Assembly: GCA_017940105.1 (NCBI GenBank)
Contig: JAGAZG010000120.1
Span: 1-7,576 of the forward strand
Origin: Mailhella sp.
GTDB taxonomy: Bacteria; Desulfobacterota; Desulfovibrionia; Desulfovibrionales; Desulfovibrionaceae
Reading direction: 5' to 3'
Length of the DNA: 7,576 nt
The notes beneath the pieces are model-generated. The model saw only the letters and a list, made by a program, of their open reading frames with translations, was not told the DNA's origin and did no database searches. Made by a program: the position numbers and the translations under genes. Below, piece after piece: positions 6,478 to 7,576 of this stretch (position 1 is its first letter; the number at the start of each line of letters is the position of its first letter).

Positions 6478-7576
6478 ACTGCTATCGGTAACAGTTTCCC
6501 CTACGGCCACATTGAAAACGACCAGTTCCGCAACCAAAAGGCTTCCTTGAAGTCAGTGCATGTTTCCGGTGAAATTCGTGGTCTTCTGTTCACTTACAAC
6601 ATTCGCCAGGAGTACAAAAACGATACAGAAGAACCACTTGAGGTCATATACACCTTCCCGATAGCCTGGAATACAGCCCTGTTAGGCATGACCGCATCCA
6701 TCAATGGCAATGCCCTTACTGCGCAGGTCGTTGAAAAAAAAGATGCCGAATCCCGGTATGAAGAAGCTGTTTCTGATGGCGACAGTGCCATTATGGTACA
6801 GAAATCCGCCAAAGGCCTTTATACAGCCAATCTTGGCAACATTGCATCAGGAGAAAGCGTCATCATCGAACTGCACTGCGCTCAGCTTCTCTGCATAGAG
6901 CATGGCCGCATTCGTATTTGCGTGCCTACTGTCATATCAGAGCGCTATGGCAACGGGCACATTCAAAGCGGGCTCGCCGCTCACGAATCGGTCACCACAA
7001 GCCGCAATGCGCAATACGACTTCGGTGCAAGCATCACAGTAATGGGCGACATGGCTACGCGCTCCGTCATTTGCCCCAGCCATGGAATCAAAGGTCAGGC
7101 AGCAGACGGCGGACTTCAATTTTCGATTGACGGCAATGCCCATCTGGATCGCGATTTCGTACTGCTGATCGAGGGGGTAAGCGGCATGACGTTCGCCCAA
7201 AGCTCAACCAAGTGTGATGAGATCATGCTTGCTGCAAGTTTTACCCCAATACTGCCGCAAAATGTCCATTCTGCTCTCGGACTGAAAATTCTTGTTGACT
7301 GTTCCGGTTCCATGGAGGGCAAGCGCATGCAGCAGGCTGTCAGAGGACTGGAAGAAGTCCTGCTTCAGCTCTCACCTCAGGATTTCGTATCCTACAGCAT
7401 GTTTGGTTCAGACGTCAGGCATACGTTCAGGTCGATGCACCCATGCTCGCCAGATACCCTGAAAAAGCTTACAGCCCATATCGCATCAACAGATGCGGAC
7501 ATGGGCGGGACTGAAATGGAACATGCGCTGGCTTCAACTTTTGCCCTGGCCCTTCCCAAAGGCAGCGAAGCGGTTC
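6475..7576 (+). CDS. VIT and VWA domain protein (3' end beyond the window)
   Basis: The 367 codons present start at the ATG after AGGAGG. Residues ~10-135 form a VIT (vault/inter-alpha-trypsin) domain: LKSVHVSGEIRGLLFTYNIR, then YKNDTEEPLEVIYTFPI, AQVVEKKDAESRYEEAVSDG, and LGNIASGESVIIEL. A von Willebrand A domain begins near residue 265 (LKILVDCSGSMEGKRMQQA). Its metal-ion-dependent adhesion site is seen as D-C-S-G-S from Asp275, with the Thr of GGTEM at residue 346; the remaining site residue is probably past the window. Such proteins bind partners through Mg/Mn at this site. I see no signal peptide or membrane segment in the part shown, so a cytoplasmic location is likely if the 6475 start is right. 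The specific role is unknown. Codon usage resembles the nitroreductase and regulator genes, in keeping with one cluster. Confidence 0.87.
   Translation, partial: MTAIGNSFPYGHIENDQFRNQKASLKSVHVSGEIRGLLFTYNIRQEYKNDTEEPLEVIYTFPIAWNTALLGMTASINGNALTAQVVEKKDAESRYEEAVSDGDSAIMVQKSAKGLYTANLGNIASGESVIIELHCAQLLCIEHGRIRICVPTVISERYGNGHIQSGLAAHESVTTSRNAQYDFGASITVMGDMATRSVICPSHGIKGQAADGGLQFSIDGNAHLDRDFVLLIEGVSGMTFAQSSTKCDEIMLAASFTPILPQNVHSALGLKILVDCSGSMEGKRMQQAVRGLEEVLLQLSPQDFVSYSMFGSDVRHTFRSMHPCSPDTLKKLTAHIASTDADMGGTEMEHALASTFALALPKGSEAV

Noticed and set aside
1..7576. tRNA or rRNA genes, CRISPR repeats, insertion-sequence ends or transposase genes
   Set aside because: None was seen on reading both strands by eye; only a computed search could exclude degenerate copies.

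Overview
The window looks like a bacterial chromosome segment of moderate GC content. The style of the proteins (a Tat-exported nitroreductase, a CII-like phage-type regulator and a VIT/VWA protein) reminds me of Desulfovibrionaceae such as Desulfovibrio, Bilophila or Mailhella. That assignment rests on recollection of the protein families only and is of low confidence. All recognisable genes are on the + strand.

Bases 1-4760 are the end of a defence island, and every gene in it is broken. The first is a type ISP (LlaGI/LlaBIII-like) single-chain restriction-modification enzyme. The window enters it in the region joining helicase to methyltransferase. An in-frame TAG at 205-207 stands where relatives have a glutamine, and an 801-codon methyltransferase/target-recognition frame follows at 211-2616. 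A second lesion near 2614, a frameshift, removes the last ~30 residues, which remain readable in another frame to a TAA at 2706-2708. Next is a GmrSD-type (DUF262-DUF1524, with a C-terminal DUF4357) type IV restriction gene, 2730-4760. It is cut by an in-frame TGA at 3117-3119 where an arginine is expected, and the same frame continues without another stop to 4760. Both nonsense codons are one C-to-T change from the expected sense codon.

Bases 4761-5200 are a junction: about 150 bases with no convincing gene, then the C-terminal part of a DUF5063 protein with no credible start, probably a truncated remnant.

Bases 5251-7576 hold a tight, apparently intact cluster: a Tat-signal nitroreductase (5251-5856), a CII-like helix-turn-helix protein starting 15 bases later (5872), and a VIT/VWA protein (6475 to beyond the window) with a near-ideal Shine-Dalgarno. 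The regulator has no stop codon before the VIT/VWA start. The two genes form one uninterrupted frame from 5860 to the window end, across a ~130-base segment that contains a perfect 8-bp dyad.

The main points of interest are the decay, or switched-off state, of two neighbouring restriction systems; the regulator-VIT/VWA in-frame run-through with its dyad; and the AT-rich mosaic target-recognition region of the type ISP enzyme. I did not find a clearly new multi-gene system, tRNA or rRNA, CRISPR array or insertion sequence.
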